Assembly (NCBI GenBank): GCA_043585095.1 | Contig: CP121321.1 | Location: 2,232,001-2,296,000 of the forward strand | DNA from: JANQIO01 sp043585095 | Lineage (GTDB): Bacteria > Pseudomonadota > Gammaproteobacteria > Pseudomonadales > Halieaceae | Direction of reading: 5' to 3' | DNA: 64,000 bases | In this document: one piece after another, positions 1 through 8,529 of the stretch | Layout: the number at the start of each line of letters is the position of its first letter | How positions within the stretch are numbered: the first letter of the stretch is position 1 | Notes under the pieces: model-generated | Seen by the model: only the letters and a program-made list of their open reading frames with translations | Databases searched by the model: none | What the model was told of the DNA's origin: nothing | Translations under genes and position numbers: made by a program

Positions 1-677
1 TGATGTGCGTACAACCAGAAACCCTCCGCCGCCGCTTCATCGAGCTCGCAGTCTATACAGGGGCCAATAGACGAATCGCGAGAAGCTCCGACCGAGAAAG
101 CCGCGCTGTTCAGGGCCGTCGGAAGCGCCGCACCCCGGGCTTTCGCCCAGGCTTCCTTCAAGGCCCATAGATGATAAAAATAGGCTCGTGCATCGGCGCC
201 ATCTAACTCTGCGAGGCGCTGATTTTCCAACTCACTAAAATAACGCTTTGCCAGTCGAGCGATATCGCGATGCGATTCGTGGCATTGGATATCGACGCCA
301 ACCTCGGCTTCCGAACTGATGACTAGCGCTAACCACTCGCCTGAGTGGCTGATATTGAAGTGCAGCACTGTGTCAACGAGCAGGGGTTTGCCATGCTCCA
401 GCGTCTCAAACCGCCAGCTCGCAGGCAGTATGCTCCCGTCGCTGGCGACCTGCTTATCCGTTTTCGACTGCCCGGGAAGTGGTGCGTAAGCGGACAGTAC
501 ATGACGCAGCCAGATGCGCCCCAGGGCCGCTTCAGGACGGTTGCGGTAGCGTCCCGCTTCCTCTGTGCTCAGTACGCTGGGGTCGAAGCGCTGCACATCC
601 TCCAGCGTGGTGACCCAAAGATGGGCCTGATCGGCTGCGGGAGTGGCTTCAGAAGCGTTGGATAGACTTGCCGACAA
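1..677 (-). CDS. 4'-phosphopantetheinyl transferase, Sfp type (partial, runs off the left edge)
   Basis: This enzyme would transfer phosphopantetheine from CoA to the serine of carrier proteins. The reverse-strand reading frame shows the Sfp hallmarks in order: NISHSGEW, GVDIQ, and WALKEAWAKARG (the WxxKEA metal/CoA signature). The C-terminus lies outside the window. The frame is open back to a stop at 717-719. The best start I see is TTG at 675-677, which makes the N-terminus MSASLSNASEA and overlaps the 3' end of the upstream oxygenase gene by 29 bases; there is no ATG in frame. It is the last visible gene of a leftward set. A natural client is the small acyl carrier protein of the sphingolipid cluster at 22.4 kb, but housekeeping ACP is equally possible. 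Family call is firm; start and substrate are uncertain. Confidence 0.85.
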   Translation of the reverse strand, partial: MSASLSNASEATPAADQAHLWVTTLEDVQRFDPSVLSTEEAGRYRNRPEAALGRIWLRHVLSAYAPLPGQSKTDKQVASDGSILPASWRFETLEHGKPLLVDTVLHFNISHSGEWLALVISSEAEVGVDIQCHESHRDIARLAKRYFSELENQRLAELDGADARAYFYHLWALKEAWAKARGAALPTALNSAAFSVGASRDSSIGPCIDCELDEAAAEGFWLYAH

Positions 678-1365
678 TCCGGTCTCGCACCTTCCAGAAC
701 AGAGAGTCCGGGTTGACTACGACGATGAAAACACGGCGCAGGCTATCTTCGGGGCACTCTATGGGTCGCACGGCATGCCAGGCGTGGTCGGTGCGCAGCA
801 TCAGCGCACTGTAGTTGCCCAGCGTGTCCATTTCGTGCACGCCATCAAAAGCCTCAAGGTCCGGCGCAGAGTTGTAATCCAACCGCCCACCATCATCCAA
901 CACCAGCGTAGAACCGCCCCACTCAGCCTGCCAATCCTCGGTAGAGTTGAAATAGAACAAATGCGAACCATGCTCACGGCGGGCATCGCAGTGAGGCGAT
1001 ACCGAACAGCCCGACGGCGTGTAATGCCAATGAAACCTGAATTCCGCGCGTCTCGCACCAAGCAGTCGCTCTATCTCACCTCGATAATCGTCGCTACAAA
1101 GCTCAGCGATGAACTCCTGCCAGGGCGCAGGAACGTCCATACCCGGTGCGTACTCCAGCGAATAGCGGTCATGGGGCATCTGGCCCGCTCGGCGCTCCTT
1201 GCCGAAGATTTCACCAAAGGACGACAGCGGCGGCATATTGTGCAGCAGATCTTCGAATCCTTGCTCGGTTAGCAGGCCGTAGGGGTTGTAAAAGGGATAT
1301 GGTGAGGTGGCCATAAACTCTTCACGGCCCAGACTCTTCAGCTTTTCGATATCGAGGTAATGCAC
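649..1365 (-). CDS. 2OG-Fe(II) oxygenase family protein
   Basis: Predicted 2-oxoglutarate/Fe(II)-dependent dioxygenase, 238 aa. The iron ligands are visible as H125-x-D127 (SPHCDARRE) and a distal His at 197 (DHAWHAV), followed by an Arg near 210-211 suited to binding 2-oxoglutarate. The jelly-roll layout resembles prolyl-hydroxylase-like small-molecule or peptide hydroxylases; the substrate cannot be read from sequence. The 3' end overlaps the start of the phosphopantetheinyl transferase and the gene follows a GT8-like glycosyltransferase by 23 bases, so a leftward operon is likely. A second, diverged oxygenase sits at 14.4 kb. In this context it may hydroxylate a lipid or sugar of the surface glycolipid (inference). 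Confidence 0.8.
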   Translation of the reverse strand: MHYLDIEKLKSLGREEFMATSPYPFYNPYGLLTEQGFEDLLHNMPPLSSFGEIFGKERRAGQMPHDRYSLEYAPGMDVPAPWQEFIAELCSDDYRGEIERLLGARRAEFRFHWHYTPSGCSVSPHCDARREHGSHLFYFNSTEDWQAEWGGSTLVLDDGGRLDYNSAPDLEAFDGVHEMDTLGNYSALMLRTDHAWHAVRPIECPEDSLRRVFIVVVNPDSLFWKVRDRIVGKSIQRF

Positions 1366-1388
1366 GCCTTAGACTCCCAGGGTTCCTA

Positions 1389-2315
1389 TCACGCTGCTTG
1401 CGCCGCGGGTGCGGCCAACCCAGGCGTTCTAGCCAACACTTCAAATGCATCGTGACGCACATGATTGCGCGCCATTTCTTCTCTCACCAGATCCTCGGAC
1501 ACAACGCCCTGGTCCAAACATTCCTGCAGCAGCCCAAAAAATAGCGCTTCCTGCTGAGGGTCGGGGTGACTGTGGTAGTGGCCCAGCAATCCGTATTCAC
1601 CGAACAATCGGGCCCTCAGGCGATTCAGTCCACGCAGAACAGGCCGATTCTTGAACTTGTCAGCCGGAGTGTAGTCCACTGGCAAGCCGGTCTTCCAAGG
1701 CTGCGTGCGACGCTTGGTATTGTGCAACAGCCGGGTGTCTGCATCGAGCTTGTCAAAGTCGTTCCAGCACGGCTCAAAAAAGCCGATGCGCGCCGGATCT
1801 TCATAGGCCAGCACTATCCACTCTTTATAATCTTTTTCGAAGCGAAACAGCGCATCAAAATCAGCCTCTACATCCCAATGCGTCAGTGCAGCACAGTCCA
1901 ACAGCATGACGCTGGTCGCGACCTGAGCGGCCTTGCCGTCTTTGCTGGAACGGTGCCGACCCATGACGGCGCAGCCTTCCATGTCGCGATCTAAAAGTTC
2001 ATTAATGTCGCCAACCGCAAACACATCCGGGTCGGTGACAACGGCGCGCCCCTGATAACCCATCAAGCTGGGAGGCATAAACCGCAGCGGCGTGAAGGAC
2101 TGCAAATCGTCCATGGTCCAAACACGCGTAGTACCGCCACGAAGAAAGGTCTCGCCCTCCCTGCGCCGCAAGAAATCAAAGTCTCTGGTGTGGATGAATT
2201 TCACGTCGAAGGCTTCGGGCTTCGCAGAATTTCGCTTATAGGAGTAGGCCGACACCAGGGCACCCAGCCACTGGCGTTCATTGGTATGAATGAAAACGCA
2301 CTTTTCCATGCTCAA
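1389..2315 (-). CDS. GT8-like glycosyltransferase (paralogue A)
   Basis: Putative GT-A fold glycosyltransferase, 308 aa. It carries the GT8-style metal motif in VVTDPDVFAVGDINELL and the C-terminal HNTKRRTQPWKTGLP stretch, which matches the H-x-G-x-K-P-W element of GT8 enzymes. Two paralogues at 8530-9474 and 10552-11469 share both motifs and the N-terminal FIHTN/FIQTN start. TTG at 2313-2315 is preferred as start because an AGGGAG Shine-Dalgarno lies seven bases upstream; ATG at 2307-2309 is the alternative but is 13 bases from it. It lies between a sulfotransferase and an oxygenase on the same strand. Donor and acceptor are unknown. No signal peptide, so it is probably cytoplasmic or membrane-associated. 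Confidence 0.8.
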   Translation of the reverse strand: MSMEKCVFIHTNERQWLGALVSAYSYKRNSAKPEAFDVKFIHTRDFDFLRRREGETFLRGGTTRVWTMDDLQSFTPLRFMPPSLMGYQGRAVVTDPDVFAVGDINELLDRDMEGCAVMGRHRSSKDGKAAQVATSVMLLDCAALTHWDVEADFDALFRFEKDYKEWIVLAYEDPARIGFFEPCWNDFDKLDADTRLLHNTKRRTQPWKTGLPVDYTPADKFKNRPVLRGLNRLRARLFGEYGLLGHYHSHPDPQQEALFFGLLQECLDQGVVSEDLVREEMARNHVRHDAFEVLARTPGLAAPAAQAA

Positions 2316-2333
2316 CAGTCTACTCCCTGCTCG

Positions 2334-3263
2334 CTACTCTGCCGACGCGCCCTGCTCGGCGCGGGTATAGCCAAATACCGGCAGCAGACGAGCATCTACT
2401 ATGGCATCCAACTCGGCTACCTGGGCATCGTCAAAGTAGTCTCGGTATCCGCCTACTTTGGCCTTGCGAACTTTAAACGTATTGGGGTCGTTAACGTCTT
2501 TAGCCTGCACCCTGCTGCCGCTACGCCAAAAATAGTTTTCCTGCTCCTTCTTGCGAAGGTTTTCTACGGAGGCAAATTCAGCCATGTCCTCGAGATAAGC
2601 CTGATTTGGCTGCATCCCCAGGAAATCCACGACGCGTCCCATCTCAGTTTCCGGCTGGGTGCGCAAATCTTCATAGCGAACGATGAGTAAATCATCGATT
2701 TTGTCGAGCTCGCTTGCCCAGGCATTCATGAAATCGATGATGTGATTTAGGCCTTTGCCCTCGTGCTTCACAAAGTCGTAGACCGAAATATCGGCGTCGT
2801 GTTCCGGATAGTTGTTCATCGCCTTCTTGTCCGGGCGCATGCGGTATTTCCATTGGAAGAACTGCGACACGGCAACGTCCTGAGGCTTACGCACCAACAG
2901 CACTGTTTTCTTGTGATAGAAGTCCTGCTTAGAATCCACATTGCCAGTGAACTGCCGCAAATAATTATCGTGGGTGAAGAAGATCTTGGGAATATCACGA
3001 TTCATCCGGGTAAAGTTATCAAACCCCATCAGAATGTTGTCGGGCAGCTTGTATTGCAGCTGGTAGTAACGCGAGATCATAACGCGCACCCATGTCCTGC
3101 CACTTTTGCCGTAAGAGGCAAAAATGTAGTCGCACTGGCGGTATTTCCAGTACTCCTCTCGCCCACGGCGCCAGCGTTCCAAATCATGCGCTTTGGCTTC
3201 CGGGAGGAACTTACAGGTGAGACGAACCAGCCACTTGATCAGTCGCTTGATAACTGCATGCAT
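2334..3263 (-). CDS. SULT-type sulfotransferase (paralogue A)
   Basis: Predicted PAPS-dependent sulfotransferase, 309 aa. The 5'-phosphosulfate loop is SYGKSGRTWVR (K53-W58), the likely catalytic base is His98 in FFTHDN, and the 3'-phosphate-binding stretch is VRKPQDVAVSQFF. The C-terminus has the KVGGYRDYF motif, which resembles the RKGxxGDWKxxF element closing the PAPS site in cytosolic SULTs. This architecture transfers sulfate to hydroxyls of lipids or sugars. Three further copies occur at 12.4-14.3 kb and 16.2-17.1 kb. It is the first gene of a leftward run with GT8 A, the oxygenase and the phosphopantetheinyl transferase. Acceptor is unknown; a glycolipid is plausible from context. Confidence 0.9.
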   Translation of the reverse strand: MHAVIKRLIKWLVRLTCKFLPEAKAHDLERWRRGREEYWKYRQCDYIFASYGKSGRTWVRVMISRYYQLQYKLPDNILMGFDNFTRMNRDIPKIFFTHDNYLRQFTGNVDSKQDFYHKKTVLLVRKPQDVAVSQFFQWKYRMRPDKKAMNNYPEHDADISVYDFVKHEGKGLNHIIDFMNAWASELDKIDDLLIVRYEDLRTQPETEMGRVVDFLGMQPNQAYLEDMAEFASVENLRKKEQENYFWRSGSRVQAKDVNDPNTFKVRKAKVGGYRDYFDDAQVAELDAIVDARLLPVFGYTRAEQGASAE

Positions 3264-3382
3264 GCGATATCCCCGGGAACCGGGCAGGTTGAAAAGCGCG
3301 CAGCGTATAGTAAGCGGGGGCCATTCTCAAGATTGTGTGGTATTTTTGCCGCCTTTCGCCAACGTTCAAGTTATTGATCTTT

Positions 3383-4570
3383 ATGGAAATCAGCCGGATA
3401 ACGGGCTTCGCGCGCGAGCGCGGCCTGCTCTACGTATACGGCCTGTTTATGCTGGGTTATTTCTTGCTGCCGATGGCCTCAGGGCATCGGCGCCTTTACT
3501 ACCTCTGCGTGGTGCCCGTTCTAGTGTTTTTATGGCGGGATAGTCTCGCCCTGGCAAGGCGCAACAGCCTACTGCTGTGGATACTCGCTTACACCGCCTG
3601 GATGAGCCTCAGCCTCCTGTGGACCGCGGACTTTGAGCTAGCCGCTGCTGGCTGGCAGCTTTGGGTCAATGCCAGCCTAATCAGCTTTGTGCTCGCTACC
3701 GGTCTGATGTGGCGGTTTTATGCGCCGCAGCTCCCCGGGCTGACCACCCGGCTACTGTTCGTTGCGGCGGCTGCGGCAACGGTGTCCATGGTGGCGTTCT
3801 ATTTACAGCATCCCTTTCCCGATGCCCGCCTCAAACCCTTGGGCGTCATGCATCACCAAAACAAAGGGGGCGCAGCTTATGGCCTTCTGCTGATCGTGAC
3901 CGCACGGCTTTGGCAAACTGAACCCCCCGGGAGACGCCGCCAGGCATTGGTGCTCGTTGCCATACTACTGTCGGCTCTGGTACTGCTCACCCAGTCCCGC
4001 ACCGCCCTAATCGCCTGCTGTGTCGCCTTGGCCGCGGTGTTCGGCAAACGTGCGCTGCCCGCATTGGCTGCAGGCGTCGCGGCCAGCTTTACACTGGTAG
4101 CGAGCAACCCTGAAACCTGGTGGCACCGGGTACAAAACTTCTCCTTTCGACCCGGCATCTGGAAACAGGTGATCACCGATATGGATGGCGCCTGGTTATT
4201 AGGCCACGGCTACCTGCTCAACCCCGAGGTTTTTGCCTACCAGCGTCGGTTCGATCATGCCCATAACGGCTACCTCGCCAGCCTACGGGACGGCGGCATC
4301 CCGGCCCTGTTGCTGCTCGCAGGTATAGTCTTAACAGCCTTGGCATGGAGCTGGCGTATTTTTCGAAACAGCGGGGAACGTCTGTATATTGCGTTACTCT
4401 TATATTCCATGACCGCTATTTTTATGGACTTTGATCGATTGCTGGTGCACCCGAAGGAGCTATGGCTGTTTTTCTGGCTACCGTTGGCATTAATCGCTGC
4501 GGTGTACCCAACGCACGCCGCGTCAGCACAGACTCCAGACACGGCACCCGTTGCGCGGGATACATCCTGA
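3383..4570 (+). CDS. O-antigen ligase/polymerase-like membrane protein
   Basis: Multi-spanning inner-membrane protein of 395 aa with about ten hydrophobic segments and the WaaL/Wzy_C-type signature near the C-terminal third (FDHAHNGYLASLRDGGIPALLLL). Such proteins transfer or polymerise undecaprenol-linked glycans in the periplasm. The chosen ATG (MEISRITGF) avoids a non-hydrophobic N-terminal extension that would begin at 3335. The stop overlaps the next start as TGATG, and four further genes follow with overlaps or a 6-base gap, forming a rightward operon with a secreted protein, a lipid kinase, a Tam41-like protein and a GT2. In this company it may attach a glycan to a lipid acceptor; whether that is lipid A or a sphingolipid is open. 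Confidence 0.78.
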   Translation: MEISRITGFARERGLLYVYGLFMLGYFLLPMASGHRRLYYLCVVPVLVFLWRDSLALARRNSLLLWILAYTAWMSLSLLWTADFELAAAGWQLWVNASLISFVLATGLMWRFYAPQLPGLTTRLLFVAAAAATVSMVAFYLQHPFPDARLKPLGVMHHQNKGGAAYGLLLIVTARLWQTEPPGRRRQALVLVAILLSALVLLTQSRTALIACCVALAAVFGKRALPALAAGVAASFTLVASNPETWWHRVQNFSFRPGIWKQVITDMDGAWLLGHGYLLNPEVFAYQRRFDHAHNGYLASLRDGGIPALLLLAGIVLTALAWSWRIFRNSGERLYIALLLYSMTAIFMDFDRLLVHPKELWLFFWLPLALIAAVYPTHAASAQTPDTAPVARDTS

Positions 4571-5448
4571 TGGCGCTCGCGATCCGCCCCAGGTTTCCCT
4601 TCTCTCGCCTGTGGGTGCTGCTGTGGTTCGCGCTCTCCAATGTGCTCTGCCCGCTGCAGGTCCACGGTGACGAGCATGTCAGCCCGTCGAAACGGCACGA
4701 ACTGCCCAACTGGTCAACGCTCTCGTTTGAGCAGCGCAGCTTCTTCACCACGGCTCGCTCGAATCTGGCACTGGATCTCTGCGCACCGGGGCAAACTGAA
4801 TGGTGCATGACGATTAACAGCAGCGTTGCCGATAGCCGCGAGGAGATCATCCTGCGCACCACTGATGGGGGCGCCTTGTTAGAGCGCAAGCGCTTCAGCA
4901 AGGGGCGGGATCAACGCCGCAAGCGCTGGCTTTACAGCGCGTCAGAGCTCACACGGGAGCGGCTGGAACTCAACGGGAACGGCACGTGGGAGCAGACCAG
5001 TGAACGCAGCTTGAGCCTGCCCACGGATTCAGCCCAGGTCACCGACTCACATCTTCTGCTCGCTCTGGCGAACGTTCCCAGGCAAGTCACATTCGATGTA
5101 AATACCGATCTCAATTTCTATCGTGTGACAGCCACGCCCGCGGGTGAAGACCTTGTCGAAGTCAGTGAAGAGCTTGCCAAAAACACCTTGCTTGCCGCGC
5201 ATGGACAGAACAAACAAGCCGGGTACCGTGAGGTGAATCTGGTCCGGCTATCAGCCGTCGCATTGGCACCGCTAAGCGACAAGCCTGACTTTAGCTTACT
5301 GGGCCTGTCAGGGGTGATCCTGATCGCGTTTGACCGCCAAAGTGGGCTGCCGCTGGAATTGCGTGGTCGCGCCCCGCGCATCGGCCAGGTACGCCTGAAG
5401 CTTCAAAGCGCGAGCCCACGGCCTGACATACCAGCGCAGGCTCAATGA
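4570..5448 (+). CDS. Secreted protein of unknown function
   Basis: I do not recognise this 292-aa protein. It starts at ATG 4570, which overlaps the preceding stop (TGATG). Residues 1 to about 34 look like a Sec signal peptide: a basic stretch (RPRFPFSR), a hydrophobic core (LWVLLWFALSNVL) and a cleavage-like site after VHG. The mature part has no transmembrane segment. It is mixed alpha/beta-like with two Cys near residues 84-91 (LCAPGQTEWC) that could form a disulphide in the periplasm. The C-terminal part ends in a Pro/Gln-rich tail. It is translationally coupled to the ligase-like gene upstream and the lipid kinase downstream, so a role in lipid or glycan handling in the periplasm is inferred only from position. 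Confidence 0.75.
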   Translation: MALAIRPRFPFSRLWVLLWFALSNVLCPLQVHGDEHVSPSKRHELPNWSTLSFEQRSFFTTARSNLALDLCAPGQTEWCMTINSSVADSREEIILRTTDGGALLERKRFSKGRDQRRKRWLYSASELTRERLELNGNGTWEQTSERSLSLPTDSAQVTDSHLLLALANVPRQVTFDVNTDLNFYRVTATPAGEDLVEVSEELAKNTLLAAHGQNKQAGYREVNLVRLSAVALAPLSDKPDFSLLGLSGVILIAFDRQSGLPLELRGRAPRIGQVRLKLQSASPRPDIPAQAQ

Positions 5449-6404
5449 TGCTCGCGGATGATCAAGCAGTGGGGCTTATCAGCAACCCCAGCAGCGGGCA
5501 TAACCGCGATTTGTTTCCGACTTTGAACGAGAGGATAGCCGCGAGTCCGGTAAGACACATCGTTACACGAAGTGCAGCGGATATTGATGCCGCATTGGCC
5601 GAACTCGCTCAGGCCAATGTGCGTATTCTCGGCATAAACGGTGGCGACGGCACGGTGTCCGCCATTCTGGGCGCCCTGCTGGCCCGGAGGGACTTTCCAG
5701 CTCCGCCCGCGATCGTTGTATTACCCGGCGGCACGGCGAATATGAATGCCGGCGACGTCGGCATGCGGGGATCATTACAGAGCGCGATAGAGCGCTTCTG
5801 CAGCCGCTGCGACAGCGGCGATTGGCATGGCGTCCATCATCAGCGCGCTATTATGGCGGTTAAGCTGCCATGCGGCAGTGTGACCCACGGCATGTTCCTG
5901 GGCGCTGGAGCGGTAATCAAAGGCACCGATTACGCACATAAAGAGATCCACGCACGCGGCCTGCGCGACGATTTCAGCCTGGCGCTTGGCACCCTGCGTA
6001 CCGTATGGGGCGTGGTGCGCGGTGACCCACGCTTCACCGGGCACCAACCCATGGAGTTGCAGATAAACCACGACACACCGCAACAGCACGACGCGCTTAT
6101 ACTGGCCTTGAGCACACTACACAGGCTGGCGTTTGGCATGCGCCCTTTTTGGGGCACAGAAACGGGCGCGCTGCGCCTAACCGTAATGGACCAGGGTTGC
6201 AGCCGCTTTCTCCGCACTTTTATTCAAATCGCGCGCGGTAAACCAGGCGCCAACGCGACACCCGAGCAGGGATACCACAGCCACAACGCCGACAGCGTTG
6301 CCTTCACCATGCGTGGAAAGATCAATCTCGATGGCGAAATTCACGAAGTGGACGGCCAGGTCACGGTATCAGCGACACCAACTCTGGAGTTTCTCGCACC
6401 GTGA
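5445..6404 (+). CDS. Diacylglycerol/ceramide kinase-type lipid kinase (LCB5/YegS family)
   Basis: Predicted ATP-dependent lipid kinase, 319 aa. The nucleotide-binding GGDGT motif is at residues 66-70, followed by PGGTANMNA at 94-102, both characteristic of the DAGK catalytic domain shared by diacylglycerol, sphingosine and ceramide kinases. The N-terminal LISNPSSG segment also fits. Start is the first of two ATGs in ATGATGA overlapping the previous stop. The product of such an enzyme would be a phosphorylated lipid. The next gene encodes a Tam41-like protein, a family that activates phosphatidate with CTP. With a sphingolipid cluster 16 kb away, ceramide is a serious candidate substrate; diacylglycerol, or an undecaprenol-like lipid, cannot be excluded. 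Confidence 0.85.
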   Translation: MMLADDQAVGLISNPSSGHNRDLFPTLNERIAASPVRHIVTRSAADIDAALAELAQANVRILGINGGDGTVSAILGALLARRDFPAPPAIVVLPGGTANMNAGDVGMRGSLQSAIERFCSRCDSGDWHGVHHQRAIMAVKLPCGSVTHGMFLGAGAVIKGTDYAHKEIHARGLRDDFSLALGTLRTVWGVVRGDPRFTGHQPMELQINHDTPQQHDALILALSTLHRLAFGMRPFWGTETGALRLTVMDQGCSRFLRTFIQIARGKPGANATPEQGYHSHNADSVAFTMRGKINLDGEIHEVDGQVTVSATPTLEFLAP

Positions 6405-7327
6405 CGCCACAGCCCGTCAATCAGCACGCGGCCGTGCAGGAAGCACCTGCGCTGAAAGCCCTGATAGCTCAGCTACGCGAGCGCCACCACGATGCCATTG
6501 AGGGTGTTTTGGTGTACGGCTCATGTCTGCGCAGTGGGGATATTTTTGATGGCTTGCTGGATGTGTACCTGCTGTGCAGGGACTACCGCAGCGCTTATCA
6601 AGGCCGCTGGCTGCGGCTGGCGAATTGGCTGCTACCACCGAATGTTTTCTACGCGGAGTGTGAACAGGCTGGGCAGGTGCTGCGCAGCAAGGTTACCGTT
6701 ATCTCTGTAGATGATTTTAGCCGCGGTTGCAGCCGCGCCTGGTTTCAAAGCTATATCTGGGGACGCTTTGCACAGCCAACGCTGGTGGCCTGGTCGCGGG
6801 ACGCAATGGTCCTAGAGACCATCGATGAATCGCTCAGCAATGCCTCCGCCACGCTGCTGGAACGCTGCCTGCCGGCGCTGCCGGCGACCGGCAGCCTGAA
6901 GGCATTATGGGAACAGGCTCTGGGGCTGAGCTACGATACTGAGCTGCGCACCGAGCGCAGCGGCCGCGCGACAGAGTTGGTAGACTCTGCCGCGGATTAT
7001 TACGCTGAAGCGAGCCGTCGCCACAGCGGGTCGCTCAGCTTTCCGTTTGACGTGTATGATGAGGGCTATAAAAGCAAAGTGCCGCTACTGAAGCGCCGGA
7101 TGGCGAAGCCTGTGTGGCTGGTTAGAAAGCTACAGGGCAAAATGCTCTCAATACTGCGGCTGGTTAAAGCGCTGTTTACCTTTGAAGGGGGACTGGATTA
7201 CATCGCATGGAAGCTGGAACGGCATTCCGGTCAGGAGATAGAAATACCTGACCGTGTGCGGAAGCGCCCCCTGCTCTACCTTTGGGGATTCTTTTGGGGC
7301 CTTTACCAGCGCGGCGTATTCAAATAA
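6401..7327 (+). CDS. Tam41-like nucleotidyltransferase (candidate CDP-lipid synthase)
   Basis: 308-aa protein with a nucleotidyltransferase-fold N-terminus: VLVYGSCLRSG at 37-46 followed by acidic LLDVYLL at 52-58. Further on are PPNVFY at 79-84, LRSKVTVISVDDF at 94-106 and SYIWGRFAQPT at 117-127. That succession matches, by eye, the pattern of mitochondrial Tam41 CDP-diacylglycerol synthase (YGS, an N-P-F-Y stretch, an IKYGVIS-DD-F stretch, a GR-x-H-K-P stretch). Tam41 makes CDP-diacylglycerol from phosphatidate and CTP. Start is GTG in a GTGA overlap with the lipid kinase stop, so the two are probably co-produced. Inference: it nucleotidylates the kinase product. No obvious membrane span; hydrophobic C-terminal segment LLYLWGFFWGLYQ could bind membranes. 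Distant homology, so function is tentative. Confidence 0.65.
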   Translation: MTPQPVNQHAAVQEAPALKALIAQLRERHHDAIEGVLVYGSCLRSGDIFDGLLDVYLLCRDYRSAYQGRWLRLANWLLPPNVFYAECEQAGQVLRSKVTVISVDDFSRGCSRAWFQSYIWGRFAQPTLVAWSRDAMVLETIDESLSNASATLLERCLPALPATGSLKALWEQALGLSYDTELRTERSGRATELVDSAADYYAEASRRHSGSLSFPFDVYDEGYKSKVPLLKRRMAKPVWLVRKLQGKMLSILRLVKALFTFEGGLDYIAWKLERHSGQEIEIPDRVRKRPLLYLWGFFWGLYQRGVFK

Positions 7328-7333
7328 TCAGCT

Positions 7334-8296
7334 ATGACTGTAAGCACTATCGTCGATCTCAAGGTCGCTATCTGCGTCTGCACCCACAGCCGCTCCCAGG
7401 GCTTAATGCGACTTCTGGTTGCTCTTCAGGACATCGATCTAAGCGGCTATAACCCTGACGCCGTTGAGTTGATCGTCATTGACAACAATCCCAACCGGGA
7501 AACCGCGGCCATCTGCGAGCGAGCAGCGCCAAGGCTGCCGATTGGTCTCCACTACGTAGTCGAAAAACAGTCGGGCATTACCTTCGCGCGCAACAAAGCC
7601 GTAGAAGTGGCAATGCAGCGCGACGCCGACTTCGTAGCGTTTATTGACGACGATGACCAACCGCAATCAGACTGGCTCATCCAGCTATTGGACAGACAAG
7701 CAGTGACCGGAGCAGACATGGTTTTCGGCACCTGGGTGCTAGACAATCTCATGCCACAATGGGCCAGAGAGTCCGGCATTTTTCGTTCACCGGTCAAGGC
7801 CAAGCACGAGAACAAAGGGGGCCGCTACGGATTACCCGGCTGCGCCTCAACCTGCAACGCCCTGGTGGGACGCGACATCCTCGAGCGTGTTGCCACCACC
7901 GGTCCAGTGTTCGACCACACGTTCCGCTATAGCGGCGGCGAAGACAAAGACTTTTTTATCCGGGCCCACAGCCTGGGCGCGAAACTCACGTCGGCGGACA
8001 TGTCTGTTATTCACCGCAATCACGAACCTGATCGCTACACCGCACGCGGCCTGGTGCGCCGCGGTTTCAAAAACGGCTGCTCGCAAGTGGGCATGGCACG
8101 TTCTCACGGCACCAACTCACGAGTGCTCAAGCTGGTAGGTGGATCGATGAGCAAGCTACTTATCTCTTTGTTTTTACTTCCCTTTTCGATATTTTCTCGC
8201 GGCATGTTGATGCACAACCTGTACCGCATCGCGAAGGCCTTCGGGGTCAACTATGCGGCCCTGACCGGGCGCAATATCAACTACTATTCACGGTAG
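7334..8296 (+). CDS. Family 2 glycosyltransferase
   Basis: 320-aa GT-A glycosyltransferase. N-terminal VAICVCTHSRSQGLMRLL is the GT2 nucleotide-sugar entry motif; the metal-binding acidic run is VAFIDDDDQPQSDWL; YSGGEDKDFFIRA is the catalytic-base (ED) region. The C-terminal part contains a hydrophobic stretch (LLISLFLLPFSIFSRGML) that probably anchors it to the inner membrane, as in lipid-linked glycan synthases. It follows the Tam41-like gene by six bases and is the last gene of the five-gene rightward operon. It likely adds a sugar to a membrane lipid or lipid-linked intermediate on the cytoplasmic face; specificity is unknown. Confidence 0.88.
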   Translation: MTVSTIVDLKVAICVCTHSRSQGLMRLLVALQDIDLSGYNPDAVELIVIDNNPNRETAAICERAAPRLPIGLHYVVEKQSGITFARNKAVEVAMQRDADFVAFIDDDDQPQSDWLIQLLDRQAVTGADMVFGTWVLDNLMPQWARESGIFRSPVKAKHENKGGRYGLPGCASTCNALVGRDILERVATTGPVFDHTFRYSGGEDKDFFIRAHSLGAKLTSADMSVIHRNHEPDRYTARGLVRRGFKNGCSQVGMARSHGTNSRVLKLVGGSMSKLLISLFLLPFSIFSRGMLMHNLYRIAKAFGVNYAALTGRNINYYSR

Positions 8297-8529
8297 TCCC
8301 AGCTGTCACTACATAGCCAATCATAGCGCTTTGATTTATAGTTGCGTGCTAGTTATCGGGCTCCACAAATGCCTGCTACTGGGCAAGCACGCCGTTGAGA
8401 ACAGGCGTGGCTCGAGCGAACAGTCCTTGTCAGAGCAGTGCACACAATTGGGTCCAACCCATGTCCTTCAGGACATCAAAACTTTTTGGACATGTTTAGT
8501 TCAACCGTTGAAGGCCTTAGTACAACGCC
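8297..8529. other. Intergenic region between GT2 and GT8 B
   Basis: A 233-base gap in an otherwise tightly packed locus. It contains a perfect six-base hairpin ATGTCC-TTCA-GGACAT at 8461-8476 followed a few bases later by a T-run (ACTTTTTGG), which is a weak candidate terminator for the upstream five-gene operon. No convincing promoter pair was found for the downstream GT8-like gene, although one must exist here or upstream. A 75-codon open frame begins at 8331 but it runs into the GT8 gene out of frame and has no recognisable content. Confidence 0.4.

Noticed and set aside
643..1272. 209-codon forward frame at the left edge
   Set aside because: Shadow of the 2OG-Fe(II) oxygenase on the other strand, which has a conserved active site.
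8461..8476. Strong terminator after the GT2 operon
   Set aside because: The stem is only six base pairs and the T-run starts several bases late; kept only as a weak remark in the intergenic entry.
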